Below, one piece after another: positions 1 to 10,282 of a stretch of 64,000 nucleotides of DNA. Made by a program: the position numbers and the translations under genes. The first letter of the stretch is position 1, and every line of letters starts with the position of its first letter. The notes below the pieces were generated by a model, which saw nothing but the letters and a program-made list of their open reading frames with translations, was not told the DNA's origin and made no database searches. The stretch is from CBDCWO01 sp965223405 (GTDB taxonomy: Bacteria; Bacteroidota; Bacteroidia; Chitinophagales; Saprospiraceae), in assembly GCA_965223405.1 (NCBI GenBank), contig CBDCWO010000006.1:2170001-2234000 (forward strand). The letters are read 5' to 3'.

Positions 1-819
1 AATATTCATCAATTTCAGAAACGATTCTTCCTGTTCATAGCTATTCTTAATTTCGAAATCCTGGCCTAATATTTTCCGAATTTCAGATTTAATCAAGGCT
101 TCATCACTATCGGGATCCATATTTATCTCTAAAGCCGTTATTTCTGATTCATAACCCAAGAGGTTTCTCACCATATTCAATGGGCATATAATATATACTT
201 TGTCAAAATCCTGCTGTATTCTGAATTTGGCCGATGGATAAAAATATTCTCGTTTTGCACTACCCAATGGATCTCTGCCAAAACTCTTCTTCCTATTCCT
301 TTTGGGAACATATGCGGTGATCGGATAAAAGGGATCCTGAATATTAGCATCTAACGACGAATATATACCATCACCAAGGATGGCAAAATGAGCTGAAGTA
401 TCATTGAGCATGTTTTTTCCCTCTACAATGACTGAGTCGATTTTGGTGACTAGATGATAATTTGGATCAACTCCTTTGACTTTTCCAAAATCCCGCTTAT
501 TCCGATACTCAAATAGCGCGGTTTCTTCGAGTGTTTGAGATATAGCCGTAATTCCTGGAATCCGTTTCAGCTCAACTAACTCTTCATCTTCAACTCTAAA
601 TACCTTTCCGGTGGTGGGAATGACTTTTAGATCCGGGTTGAAAGAATTGAATAAACTATAAATCAGGTCCTGGAATCCGTTAAATACAGAGAGAACCAAA
701 ATCAATGCACAAGTACCGATAGTAATGCCTCCAACCGAAATTCCGGTAATTAGGTTAATAGCATTCGTTGATTTTTTACCGAATAAATATCTTTTTGCTA
801 TTTGAAAACCAAGATTCAT
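1..819 (-). CDS. LolC/LolE-type FtsX-family ABC permease (partial, C-terminus outside window)
   Basis: I translated this by hand because the frame runs off the left edge; 273 codons are visible, starting MNLGFQIAKRYLFGKK. A transmembrane helix at about residues 20-48 is followed by a periplasmic domain (FNPDLKVIPTTGKVFRVEDE and onward). That is the layout of FtsX/MacB permeases of the LolC/LolE group, which extract lipoproteins or otherwise act mechanically at the inner membrane. The start ATG overlaps the upstream gene's stop as ATGA, so translation is probably coupled to the GH3/beta-lactamase gene. No ATPase partner is visible here, which is common for this family in Bacteroidota. The family call is good; the lipoprotein-export role is inferred. 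Confidence 0.75.
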   Translation of the reverse strand, partial: MNLGFQIAKRYLFGKKSTNAINLITGISVGGITIGTCALILVLSVFNGFQDLIYSLFNSFNPDLKVIPTTGKVFRVEDEELVELKRIPGITAISQTLEETALFEYRNKRDFGKVKGVDPNYHLVTKIDSVIVEGKNMLNDTSAHFAILGDGIYSSLDANIQDPFYPITAYVPKRNRKKSFGRDPLGSAKREYFYPSAKFRIQQDFDKVYIICPLNMVRNLLGYESEITALEINMDPDSDEALIKSEIRKILGQDFEIKNSYEQEESFLKLMNI

Positions 820-3728
820 TGTAAGAGTGCATTATACACCAAGGTATGAAGCTTTTCGCGGTAACTTTCTTTATTCAGTTTATTTACCCGCGAATTAGGA
901 TAGGTCCGGTTAGATAGGAAAACAAAAATCAAATTTAAAGCTGGATCAGCCCACACGCAAGTACCTGTAAATCCGGTGTGACCATATGTTGATTGTGATG
1001 CTTTTGCTGACATATTTGGTTTTTTATTGGCATCCATTTCTTTCATGTCAAACCCTATGCCCCGGCGGGAGGAATAAATGTAACGGGTTGTGAATTTTTG
1101 GATAGTGGCTTGATCTAGATAGCGAATTCCTCCGTAGTCCCCTTCATTCAATAACATTTGCATTAGGACTGCCAGACTGTAGGAATCTGAAAAAAGCCCG
1201 GCATGACCACTCACGCCTCCTAACATTGCTGCTCCCATATCATGCACATAACCATGGACTTCCTGTCCTCTGAAATAGTTGTCATGTTCAGTGGGAACGA
1301 TTTCTTTTTTGACAAATTTGGTCAATGGGTTGAAAGTAATTCTCTTCAACCCTAGCGGTTCGTAAAATCTATGCAAGACGTACTGGTCCAATTCTTTTTC
1401 AGTGACTTGCCTAATAATCTTATTCAACAAATAAAAACCCAGATCACTGTAACGATAACTTTTTGTTGACCGCAAATTGGATTCGATAATACGATTCCAA
1501 ATAGTATCCTGGTAAGTATTTTTCAAATATAGATTTTGCGCTACCGGAACATTGTAAATTTTTGATGCTGTATTCCGATAAAACTCCGGATGAGGCCTGA
1601 CATTACGACGGCTACCAATCATTGTTTCGCGATAAAAGGGGATCCATCCAATTAAACCTCCATGATGAGACATGGTTTCAGCTATAGTGATGCCATTTTT
1701 ATTACTTTTTTGCACCTCTGGTAAATAGGTTGATAACTCTTGATCCAAATTGACAAGTCCTTCTTCATAAAGCTTCATCATCGAAATAGTGGTGGCTGCC
1801 ACTTTAGTAATGGAAGCCAGATCGTACAAATCGGTTCGTTTTACTTTTCTGATCTTATCGTAAGTATGATACCCAAAGGCCTCATGAAAGATCACTTTAC
1901 GATCTTTTGCTACCAAAATCTGGCATCCGGGGGCCGCTTTGGTAGAAATAATATTGGCTACCATGTTCTTGATCAATTCAAGTGAATCACTTGATAAACC
2001 AGTCCTTTCGGGTATAGAATAGCCCAAACGTTGCAACCCGGGTGTGTTTAACCCCCAATTAAAAGGAAAATCCGGAGACGCGGAAACAGGAATTCTGCCC
2101 TCAAAAGGAATCGCACCAAATAAAGCTTGGGCAGTAATATCCTGAAACATTTCATCTTCTTCATAAGCACAGATCAAATGGCTTATTTTAGCAAAGTATT
2201 TGAGACTATAAGGGCTACCAAAAACGACTAAAACTACCTTTTTACCAGTAGCAGATATTTTCTCGATCAGTCGTAGAGTGGAAGCGGTTAAACCAAATTG
2301 TCGATTGGCATACTTGTTCATATCATGCAGTGAAACAACAACGGTATTTTTACCCTCCAACTTCTTTATTAGTTTGTTAATCTCGGGATCATTGGTTTCC
2401 TTGGATATTTGGAAATGAGAAAAAGTTGCGTACTTACTTAAGGTATTTTGAAATGGGGTAATATCTGATGATCCAATGGCTACCGAAGCGAAGTTATGGT
2501 CTTTTAAATTGCGAAACGGAATCAGGTTGGCTTCATTATTAATCAAAGTAATCGCCTTTTCAATCAATCTAGATTTAAGGGCAATTGCGTTGGGGTTATT
2601 GACATCTTTGTCAATATCCGAAATATCAGAATGATGATACCGGTGTAAGTTAACGCTGTATTTGGTCTTCAGTATTTTTCTAACTCTTGATTTGATTTGG
2701 TCCAATGAAATTTTCCCCTCCTGCAAATATTGACGAACGGTGTTAATGCCGTCTTCAATATTTTGGGGTAATACAAGCATATCATTTCCGGCTAAAAAAG
2801 CCAGAGCTTCTACTTCTCCACTGGCATAATGCTTTGTAACACCTTTCATCTCCAATGCATCAGTAAAAATCAATCCATTGAATCGCATTTTTTCTTGTAA
2901 TAAATCCGTGATGGTGTTGCGCGATAAAGTAGTGGGAAGATTAGGACGATTGTCCAGGGTAGGAACATTCAGATGTGCAACCATAATGCCTTTTAAACCA
3001 TGTTGAATTAAGGATTTAAATGGATATAGTTCCAATGAGTCCAATCGATCCAGGGTATGATTAATGACCGGTAAGTCTAAATGAGAATCTACATCGGTAT
3101 CTCCATGTCCGGGAAAATGTTTAGCGCATGCTATGATTCCTTCATTTTGCATGCCTCGCATATACATATAACTTTTAGTAGCCACATTATATCGGTCCTC
3201 GCCAAAGGAACGATCATTTATCACCGGATTTAAAGGATTATTATTAATATCTACAACCGGAGCAAAATTAACATGAGTGCCAATTCTCAACAATTGCCTG
3301 GCTACTTCACGACCCATTTCATAGATCAGGTAATTATCCTGAACTGCACCCAGGGATAATTGTCTGGGAAAACTAATAGCAGCTTCCTTAAATCTCATTC
3401 CCAATCCCCATTCTGCATCAATTGCTACTAAAAGCGGAATTTCAGATAAGTCTTGATATTCATTAGTTAATATTGCCTGTTTCAGTGGCGATCCTTGAAA
3501 AAAGCACAATCCACCCACATGATATTTATCGATTTGATTTTTAACAGATTGTATATGTTCCGCACCCAAATCGGAATGTGCACGAATCATAAACAATTGA
3601 CCAATTAATCGATCTTCGTCCATGGTATTCATTACCGAGTCGACCCAGAATTCAGCTGGAGACTGGGCAAACGATCCCAAAACGATTGTGCAGAACAACA
3701 AACAACTATATCGTATTTTATTGACCAT
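816..3728 (-). CDS. Secreted GH3 beta-N-acetylhexosaminidase-like domain fused to a class C beta-lactamase-like serine hydrolase
   Basis: This 970-residue two-domain protein has a signal peptide (about 1-22). Residues 30-370 are a glycoside hydrolase family 3 (NagZ-type) barrel with KHFPGHGDTD at 203-212, His216 in the catalytic loop and the probable nucleophile Asp290 in GLIFTDALEMKG. Residues 580-970 are a penicillin-binding/class C beta-lactamase fold with Ser639-x-x-Lys642, Tyr760-Ser-Asp762 and a later HTG triad. The fusion is known in Bacteroidota and suggests periplasmic handling of peptidoglycan fragments, with a sugar-cleaving and a peptide- or ester-cleaving module. It overlaps the TPR gene by 11 bases and the permease by 4, so all three form one operon. 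The exact substrate is inferred. Confidence 0.9.
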   Translation of the reverse strand: MVNKIRYSCLLFCTIVLGSFAQSPAEFWVDSVMNTMDEDRLIGQLFMIRAHSDLGAEHIQSVKNQIDKYHVGGLCFFQGSPLKQAILTNEYQDLSEIPLLVAIDAEWGLGMRFKEAAISFPRQLSLGAVQDNYLIYEMGREVARQLLRIGTHVNFAPVVDINNNPLNPVINDRSFGEDRYNVATKSYMYMRGMQNEGIIACAKHFPGHGDTDVDSHLDLPVINHTLDRLDSLELYPFKSLIQHGLKGIMVAHLNVPTLDNRPNLPTTLSRNTITDLLQEKMRFNGLIFTDALEMKGVTKHYASGEVEALAFLAGNDMLVLPQNIEDGINTVRQYLQEGKISLDQIKSRVRKILKTKYSVNLHRYHHSDISDIDKDVNNPNAIALKSRLIEKAITLINNEANLIPFRNLKDHNFASVAIGSSDITPFQNTLSKYATFSHFQISKETNDPEINKLIKKLEGKNTVVVSLHDMNKYANRQFGLTASTLRLIEKISATGKKVVLVVFGSPYSLKYFAKISHLICAYEEDEMFQDITAQALFGAIPFEGRIPVSASPDFPFNWGLNTPGLQRLGYSIPERTGLSSDSLELIKNMVANIISTKAAPGCQILVAKDRKVIFHEAFGYHTYDKIRKVKRTDLYDLASITKVAATTISMMKLYEEGLVNLDQELSTYLPEVQKSNKNGITIAETMSHHGGLIGWIPFYRETMIGSRRNVRPHPEFYRNTASKIYNVPVAQNLYLKNTYQDTIWNRIIESNLRSTKSYRYSDLGFYLLNKIIRQVTEKELDQYVLHRFYEPLGLKRITFNPLTKFVKKEIVPTEHDNYFRGQEVHGYVHDMGAAMLGGVSGHAGLFSDSYSLAVLMQMLLNEGDYGGIRYLDQATIQKFTTRYIYSSRRGIGFDMKEMDANKKPNMSAKASQSTYGHTGFTGTCVWADPALNLIFVFLSNRTYPNSRVNKLNKESYREKLHTLVYNALLQ

Positions 3729-5655
3729 ATCTTTTTGTTACTTCAGGGTCCAATTCGATTGCTTTGCGCAAGTATTGACTACCTTCTGTCTCATTGCCAG
3801 AGTTTAGCAGTGCCAGACCCAAATTATAATGGGCATCGGCATCATTTGGTTTAATTTCTAAAGCCTTAGTAAAATACTTTACTGCCTGGGAATGATCTTG
3901 GCCTATTCCATATGCTACACCTAATAAACGTAAAGATTCATAATCTTGAGGATTTAATTCGTATGATTTTAGCAAAAAATTAATAGATTTTGTTAAATCT
4001 CCCTTTTGTTCCCCATAAAATTTACCGGCTTCCCGGTATACTATTTGCAAATTTCGATTGGCTTCAGGGTAATTTGGTTTTATGGTTTGCGCACGAATAA
4101 GATACTCAACTGAAGCTTCATAGTTCTCTAAATAATAATTTACATTGCCAAGAATTAAATAAGCGTTAGCATAGGTTGGATGTAACTCAATAGCTTTTTT
4201 CAAATGCACATCTGCCTCCGTAAGCATATTATTTTTTAACCGTTTATCAGTTTCTGAAGCTGCCAACACCGAAAGTTCGCCCCCCAAGGCATTCCTTAAT
4301 TTAGCACTATTAGGTGAGGTGAGAACATCCGTACTAAATAAGGTGAAATTATCTTTCCATGCGCTATTCCTCATGATGGTTTTAGTTGTATAAAACACTC
4401 CTATAATGAGCAACAATAACAAAATCCAAGTCGGCCTTCGGTTTATCCATAGTTGACCTACTAAAGCAGCAAGGATTAAAACAAATCCCAATGAGGGTAT
4501 AAATAAAAAACGCTCCGACATATTGGTTCCGATCGGAAACAGGAGATTCGATACTATTGAAAGGGATAATAAGTAGATCCAAATAGCCAAACTTATCAAT
4601 GGTCGTTTGCGTGTGTGATAAACAGCCAGAATCAGCATACTTATATGAATAATAATACTTAGAAGACTGAAAAAATGGGTTATGGATGTTTTAGGTATCT
4701 GTAGCGGATAATAATCATGGGTAAGCGGATGTGGAAATATCAATAATTCTACATATCTGAGCAGAGTATAAAATATAGTCCCATATTTTTCGGAAAATGT
4801 CATGGGAACATAACCATTTCCATTCCACGTAAGAAAAGGATTATTCATAAGCTCAGTCGGGGTAGACAATTCTGGTATGCCCAGTACTACCAATCTGATG
4901 ATGAGGAACAATCCGGCTGCCAAAAATACCGGCCAAGAAGATTTTATCGATTGATACCAGGATCTTCCTAATAGCAGGAACCAGATAAAAGGAACCAAAA
5001 CCACAAATGGTAAAGCGCTTTCTTTAGATAAAAAACCAACCAGGAAAAATAAAAATGATACTGCTTTTGACCATATTCCCCCTTTGGGATTAATTAAGAA
5101 ATATATACCTAAAAGGACACCCATAAGGGCTATGATTTCATCTCTACCTTTTATGTTGGCCACCACTTCAGTATGAATAGGATGTATTATGAACAACGCA
5201 GCCGTAACAAAGGCGATCAAGGCAGCCCGTTTACGTTTTTTTGACCATATTCCAGTGAGCAATGCTTTGAGCAATACCCAATAAATAACCATACCGAGAA
5301 TAGCAAAGTAAATCACATTGAAGAAATGAAAAACCCAAGCACTCTGACCAAAAATTGCATACTCCAATGCAAATAAGGCAATAGAGAAAGGACGATATCT
5401 CCCTCCGGCTACCAGGGAAGATTTTCCTTCTTCTTTGAAAAAACCACGAAATGAATCGTACCTAAAGATGTCCGGAATTCCAGCCAGACCTTGTTGCGTA
5501 AAGCTATTATCAGTTATCACAATGGCATCATCCAAAGCAAAATCGTTGAAAATGGTATTGGCATAAATCACAATTGCAGTTATAAACAATATATACACCG
5601 GAGTTTTTCCAGTGAGCCATTGCGGTAATTTTGCCTGTTTCTTTGTTCTTTTCAT
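3718..5655 (-). CDS. TMTC-like multi-pass membrane protein with C-terminal TPR repeats
   Basis: This 645-residue protein has an N-terminal membrane part (about 1-430) with many hydrophobic helices. An Asp-Asp pair in the first extracytoplasmic loop (FALDDAIVI) is followed by RYRPFSIALFALEYAIFGQS, the arrangement seen in GT-C, protein O-mannosyltransferase-like TMTC proteins. The C-terminal part (about 450-645) carries tetratricopeptide repeats, for example NYPEANRNLQIVYREAGK and KPNDADAHYNLGLALLNSG. The family would transfer a sugar from a lipid carrier to extracytoplasmic proteins, but activity is not shown for the bacterial members. It is the first gene of the three-gene minus-strand operon and lies divergent from the amidohydrolase genes. 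Confidence 0.75.
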   Translation of the reverse strand: MKRTKKQAKLPQWLTGKTPVYILFITAIVIYANTIFNDFALDDAIVITDNSFTQQGLAGIPDIFRYDSFRGFFKEEGKSSLVAGGRYRPFSIALFALEYAIFGQSAWVFHFFNVIYFAILGMVIYWVLLKALLTGIWSKKRKRAALIAFVTAALFIIHPIHTEVVANIKGRDEIIALMGVLLGIYFLINPKGGIWSKAVSFLFFLVGFLSKESALPFVVLVPFIWFLLLGRSWYQSIKSSWPVFLAAGLFLIIRLVVLGIPELSTPTELMNNPFLTWNGNGYVPMTFSEKYGTIFYTLLRYVELLIFPHPLTHDYYPLQIPKTSITHFFSLLSIIIHISMLILAVYHTRKRPLISLAIWIYLLSLSIVSNLLFPIGTNMSERFLFIPSLGFVLILAALVGQLWINRRPTWILLLLLIIGVFYTTKTIMRNSAWKDNFTLFSTDVLTSPNSAKLRNALGGELSVLAASETDKRLKNNMLTEADVHLKKAIELHPTYANAYLILGNVNYYLENYEASVEYLIRAQTIKPNYPEANRNLQIVYREAGKFYGEQKGDLTKSINFLLKSYELNPQDYESLRLLGVAYGIGQDHSQAVKYFTKALEIKPNDADAHYNLGLALLNSGNETEGSQYLRKAIELDPEVTKRYGQ

Positions 5656-5848
5656 GATCGTCGTAAACCAGATTATTTTCTTCCTAGTCGATTTCTATTT
5701 TTTTCAGGATCCTGCTATTAATTTGATGAAATCTTATGAGAATCGAAAAAATAGTAAGATACAATTTACTTTCTGACATTCGTTACCGACTAAACGAGTC
5801 GACAATTTTTATTAATTTCCAGTTTTCAAAAACAATAATCATTGAAAA

Positions 5849-7585
5849 ATGAAGAAACTCAGCATTGGTTTTTTCACGTTTTGCATTTTTACACTTGGAA
5901 TTGCACAAACAAATGTGAATCTGGATCCGATAAACCATGTCTATGCGCTCACCGGGGGTATCGTTATTCAAAAACCCGGTGTACAGCTTACGGAGGCGAC
6001 GATTATTATCCGGGATGGAATCATTAGTGGAGTAGGTAAAGATCTAAAGATACCTTATGATGCACAAATCATCAAGCTGGATTCAATGTTCATTTATCCA
6101 GGCTTTATTGATGGAATTACAACTTATGGTATTCCTCAGAAAAAAACTCCGTCAGGCTCTTCGGCCAACCGTTCACCTGGAGGTTCATCAGTAGATTTGA
6201 AAACACATCCCAACAACGAAAAATCTGGAATTACCGCTGAAAAGTCGGCATTAGATCTAATAGATCCCAAAAATAAGGACCTAGCCGAACTTAGAAAGTC
6301 AGGATTTACATTGGCCCATATAGCGCCTGATGGCCGTATGATTGCTGGTCAAAGTATAATTGCCGTATTGTCAGGAGACTCAAAAGAGGAAATGTTATTA
6401 AAAGACAGACAGTTTTTATATGCCCAGTTTCGTGGAGCAGAGCGTAGGATTTATCCTGGCACTGTAATTGGTATTATGGCAAAATGGCGTGATTTTTATC
6501 GCAATTCAAAAATCGCAATGCATCATGAGAAGTTGTATTCTGAAAACCCAGTGGGTATAAAGAAACCTGAAATTGATGCAGCCTCACGAGCCATGTACCC
6601 GATTATTGAAAAAAAGCAGGCTGTTATCTTCAGTACAGGGGGAGCACTTGCTGCTTATCGAGCTTTAAAACTACAGGAGGATCTTGGATTTAACCTCATA
6701 TTAGCAAATGTCAAAGAGGGCTGGCACCTTACCGACAGGCTAAAAAATAATTCCACTCCGGTTTTATTAAGCCTGGATCTTCCAAAACCATTACCAAAAG
6801 AAAAGAGCCAGGAAAAAGCCAAGAAAGAGGATCCCAAAAATGCCAGGAAAAAGAAAGAAGTTACTCAGGATCCGGAAAGGGAAGCTTTACAAAAAAGGCG
6901 TAAAGAGGCCGTAAAGCAACATGAATCCCAGGCTGCACATTTTGCCGAAGAGAATATCACATTTGGTTTTGGCACTTTGGGAACCAAAATTAAAGATATC
7001 CAACCCAATCTACACCGAATTGTGAAAGCCGGATTGAGTGATGATCAAGCCTTATCGGCATTGACTACTGTACCGGCAAAGTTATTGGGAATTGAAGACA
7101 TTACCGGAACTATTGAAGCCGGCAAGATGGCCAACATAGTGGTAACCAACAGACCATATTTTTCCGAAAAATCACAGGTCAGATATGTCTTTGCTAATGG
7201 GATCAAATACGAATATGAAGAGAAAGCCAAGTCTTCGGCAAAAAAAGGTGCTGGAGATGGCCCGGTATCTCTGGCAGGTATCTGGTCATACAATATTGAT
7301 ATACCTAACCAGCCAACTGACGGAACCATTACGTTTAAAAAAAACGATGATGGCTATAGCGGTAAAATCTCTAACAGTGAATTTGATAACGAAACACTGG
7401 ATCTTGAAAATATTGAAGTAAATGGATCTAAGGTTACCTTTGAAATGCAATATGTTATTGAAGGAAATGAGGTGGTATTGGCTTATGAGCTGACATTTGA
7501 TAAAGAAGAATTCAGTGGTAATGTACAGGTTGGGGAATTTGGAACCTTCCCCATCGAAGGAAAAATCATCGAAAATCCTAATTAA
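5849..7585 (+). CDS. Secreted amidohydrolase-family protein lacking the HxH metal motif, with extra C-terminal beta domain
   Basis: The protein is 578 residues with a signal peptide ending near GIAQ. It has the small beta-sandwich and barrel of imidazolonepropionase-like amidohydrolases, and the C-terminal signature ...GTIEAGKMANIVV. Where active members have PG-x-ID-x-H-x-H, this one reads YPGFIDGITTYG, so both first-strand histidines are gone. The later His positions are also replaced (ILANVKEGWHLTDR). A highly charged Lys/Glu-rich insert lies at about 310-355, and about 110 C-terminal residues form an added beta-rich domain. It is first in a tight three-gene run, 10 bases before the next gene. 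Catalytic inactivity is inferred from the missing ligands. Confidence 0.8.
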   Translation: MKKLSIGFFTFCIFTLGIAQTNVNLDPINHVYALTGGIVIQKPGVQLTEATIIIRDGIISGVGKDLKIPYDAQIIKLDSMFIYPGFIDGITTYGIPQKKTPSGSSANRSPGGSSVDLKTHPNNEKSGITAEKSALDLIDPKNKDLAELRKSGFTLAHIAPDGRMIAGQSIIAVLSGDSKEEMLLKDRQFLYAQFRGAERRIYPGTVIGIMAKWRDFYRNSKIAMHHEKLYSENPVGIKKPEIDAASRAMYPIIEKKQAVIFSTGGALAAYRALKLQEDLGFNLILANVKEGWHLTDRLKNNSTPVLLSLDLPKPLPKEKSQEKAKKEDPKNARKKKEVTQDPEREALQKRRKEAVKQHESQAAHFAEENITFGFGTLGTKIKDIQPNLHRIVKAGLSDDQALSALTTVPAKLLGIEDITGTIEAGKMANIVVTNRPYFSEKSQVRYVFANGIKYEYEEKAKSSAKKGAGDGPVSLAGIWSYNIDIPNQPTDGTITFKKNDDGYSGKISNSEFDNETLDLENIEVNGSKVTFEMQYVIEGNEVVLAYELTFDKEEFSGNVQVGEFGTFPIEGKIIENPN

Positions 7586-7595
7586 ATCACAACTT

Positions 7596-8951
7596 ATGAA
7601 ACTCAATCTATTCATAATATGCCTATTTCTTGCCTGGGGCGTATCCGGTCAAATAAAGCGAGGAAGTATTCTAATAAAAAATGGAACTGTAATAACCATA
7701 ACAAAAGGTATCCATGAAAATACTGATGTGCTGATTCAAGACGGTAAAATTCGCCGTATTGGAAAGAATATCCGTACCCCACGTGGAGTTACCGAAATTG
7801 ATGCTACGGGTCAGTTTGTGATGCCGGGAATAATCGATGCACACTCACATATAGCCATTGACGCGGTTAATGAGGCTACCTGGCCCGTTACTGCTGAAGT
7901 ATTTACGGGTGATGCCATTGATCCTTTTGACATTTCTATTTATCGGGCATTGGCCGGTGGTGTTACGATATCCCATGCCATGCATGGAAGTGCAAACGCG
8001 ATAGGAGGTCAATGTGAAACGATTAAACATCGTTACGGACATCACGATCCAGCCGATTTTCAAATGCGTGGTGCTGTCAGAACGATCAAATTTGCTTTAG
8101 GTGAAAACCCGATGCGAGTTCATGGAGAAGGCCGAGGAATCAAGCCGGCTTCTCGTATGGGAGTGGAAGAAGTAATTCGCCGGGCTTTTTCTGATGCCAA
8201 AGAATACAATCGTAAATGGGAAGCTTATGAAAAACAAAAATCTACCAACCCGAAGGCTCTACCACCTAAATATAACTTACGGTTGCAAACCTTAGCTGAA
8301 ATTCTTAAAGGAGAAATCATCATCCACTGTCATTCCTACCGAGCTGATGAAATCCTTATGTTAATGAACGTGTGCAGGGATTTTGGAATCGATAAGATAT
8401 GCTTCCAACATGTCAATGAAGGCTTTAAGGTAGCTCCGGAATTGGCTGATTTTGGTGCTTATGCCTCCGTGTTCGCTGATTGGTGGGCATACAAATTTGA
8501 GGTATACTATTCGACTGCTTACAACGCAACTATTTTATCTCGCAATGGGGTTGTCACTTCCATTAATTCAGACTCTGGTGAATTGATAAGGCATCTCTAT
8601 CATGAAGCAGCTAAAACCCAAAGGTATGGCGGACTTTCCGATGAAGAAGCTTTAGCTTTGATTACCATTAATCCGGCTATTCAACTTGGAATCGACAGCC
8701 GGGTAGGATCATTGGAAGTTGGTAAAGATGGTGATGTGACTATTTTTAGTCATCACCCATTGTCCATATATACCGTTCCACAAAAAACGATTATCGATGG
8801 AACCGTATATTTTGATGTGGAACATGATGCGGATGACATGCGTATGGTAGTAGATCCGGAAGAAATTCTACCGGCAAGCATCAATCATCTTTATGAAGAT
8901 GAAGACCGCTGTATGGAAGGAGTATTTGAACTTTTATTTACCAATCATTAA
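7596..8951 (+). CDS. Secreted metal-dependent amidohydrolase (catalytically complete member of the trio)
   Basis: I chose the ATG that gives MKLNLFIICLFLAWGVSGQ, a good signal peptide; an upstream in-frame start would overlap the previous gene by about 90 bases and bury the signal. The mature protein keeps the expected ligands: H83-S-H85 in PGIIDAHSHIAI, H244/H246 in IIHCHSYRADE, H272 in CFQHVNEG and Asp326 in SINSDSGEL. This fits imidazolonepropionase/prolidase-type amidohydrolases acting in the periplasm or outside the cell, probably on a cyclic amide or peptide-like bond. It is sandwiched between two paralogues that lack these residues. The substrate cannot be told from sequence. Confidence 0.85.
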   Translation: MKLNLFIICLFLAWGVSGQIKRGSILIKNGTVITITKGIHENTDVLIQDGKIRRIGKNIRTPRGVTEIDATGQFVMPGIIDAHSHIAIDAVNEATWPVTAEVFTGDAIDPFDISIYRALAGGVTISHAMHGSANAIGGQCETIKHRYGHHDPADFQMRGAVRTIKFALGENPMRVHGEGRGIKPASRMGVEEVIRRAFSDAKEYNRKWEAYEKQKSTNPKALPPKYNLRLQTLAEILKGEIIIHCHSYRADEILMLMNVCRDFGIDKICFQHVNEGFKVAPELADFGAYASVFADWWAYKFEVYYSTAYNATILSRNGVVTSINSDSGELIRHLYHEAAKTQRYGGLSDEEALALITINPAIQLGIDSRVGSLEVGKDGDVTIFSHHPLSIYTVPQKTIIDGTVYFDVEHDADDMRMVVDPEEILPASINHLYEDEDRCMEGVFELLFTNH

Positions 8952-8971
8952 TTCTAAACTGATTTCACGAG

Positions 8972-10282
8972 ATGAAAAAGATATATTTTCTCTTTCTTTT
9001 GTTTGTCCTTCTGAACACTCAGACTCGGCTGACAGCCCAAACGACACCAAAAAGTGAAACCGGCACCTATGCCCTTCAGAATGCCACAATCTATACCATC
9101 ACCAACGGAATTATTGAAAAGGGTACACTAATAATTACGGATGGTAAAATTAGTGCATTGGGTACTAATGTCCCTATACCAGAGGGATCATCTGTGATCG
9201 ATTGTTCTGGCTTGTCGATCTACCCAGGATTGATCGATGGAGGTACACGCATTGGGCTGAGTGAGGTGGGGTCCATATCCTTAACCCAGGATTATCGGGA
9301 AATAGGTGATCTAGTCCCCCATGTACAAGCTTTGACAGCCGTCAACCCCAACTCCGTGACTATTCCAGTCACCAGAGTCAGTGGTGTTACAACTTGCTTA
9401 ACTGTGCCTGCAGGAGGGAGATTTCCAGGTACGGCTGCATTAATCAATCTACATGGATACACACCTGAGCAGATGGATGCAGGATTTGAAGCCGTGGTGT
9501 TAAACTTTCCCAGCTCAGGTCGTAGAGGGAGATTTGACCGACGGAGTGAAGAAGAAGTCAAAAAAGCTGCGGAAAAAGCCATGAAAACTCTAAATGACTA
9601 TTGGAACCAGGCTATTAAATATACCCGGCTGGATTCCACAGCACGTTCTGCAGGTAAAAAGTTGGAAGTCGATTACAATCCTGAAATGCAAGCTTTAGTT
9701 CCTGCAGTCACCGGTCAAGCTTCTGTATTAATTGAAGTAAATGCAAAAAAAGATATTTTGAATTGTCTTAAATGGATTAAAAAGAATAAGGTCAAAGCCA
9801 TTCTGACCGGAGTCTCGGAAGGCTGGCGCGTCGCGGATAGTATATCACAAGCCGGAGTACCGGTTATTACCGGTCCAATATTGTCTTTACCTTCTCGCGT
9901 TTCAGATCCATACAACGCAGCCTATGCTAATGCCGGTAAAATGGCTAAAGCGGGAATCAAAGTAGCAATACGTACTATGGAAACAGAAAATGTTCGTAAT
10001 CTTCCTTTTCATGCTGGATTTGCAGCAACTTATGGTATGGGCAAAGAAGAGGCGCTGAAAGCAGTGACGATCATTCCTGCCCAAATATTTGGGGTTGAGG
10101 ATCAGCTTGGTTCAATTGAAAAAGGAAAACAAGCTACTTTATTCGTTACAGACGGGGATCCTTTTGAAACAAAAACAAATATTAAACATGTCTTTATTGA
10201 AGGTTGGAAAATTCCGCTTGATAGCAGGCACATCAGACTGTACAATGAATTTTTGAAGAGAGAACCCGGATTAATAAAATAA
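8972..10282 (+). CDS. Secreted amidohydrolase-family protein lacking the HxH metal motif
   Basis: This 436-residue protein has a signal peptide (about 1-22, LLNTQTRLTAQ). The overall fold is clear: GTLIITDGKISALG at the start, YPGLIDGGTRIG at strand 1 and GSIEKGKQATLFVTDGDPF at the end. The HxH motif is replaced by G-x-T, and the later His positions read LIEVNAKKD and LTGVSEGWRVAD, so a normal binuclear metal site is not expected. It sits 20 bases after the complete amidohydrolase. It may be a structural partner or regulator of that enzyme; this is inference from gene order and paralogy. Confidence 0.8.
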   Translation: MKKIYFLFLLFVLLNTQTRLTAQTTPKSETGTYALQNATIYTITNGIIEKGTLIITDGKISALGTNVPIPEGSSVIDCSGLSIYPGLIDGGTRIGLSEVGSISLTQDYREIGDLVPHVQALTAVNPNSVTIPVTRVSGVTTCLTVPAGGRFPGTAALINLHGYTPEQMDAGFEAVVLNFPSSGRRGRFDRRSEEEVKKAAEKAMKTLNDYWNQAIKYTRLDSTARSAGKKLEVDYNPEMQALVPAVTGQASVLIEVNAKKDILNCLKWIKKNKVKAILTGVSEGWRVADSISQAGVPVITGPILSLPSRVSDPYNAAYANAGKMAKAGIKVAIRTMETENVRNLPFHAGFAATYGMGKEEALKAVTIIPAQIFGVEDQLGSIEKGKQATLFVTDGDPFETKTNIKHVFIEGWKIPLDSRHIRLYNEFLKREPGLIK

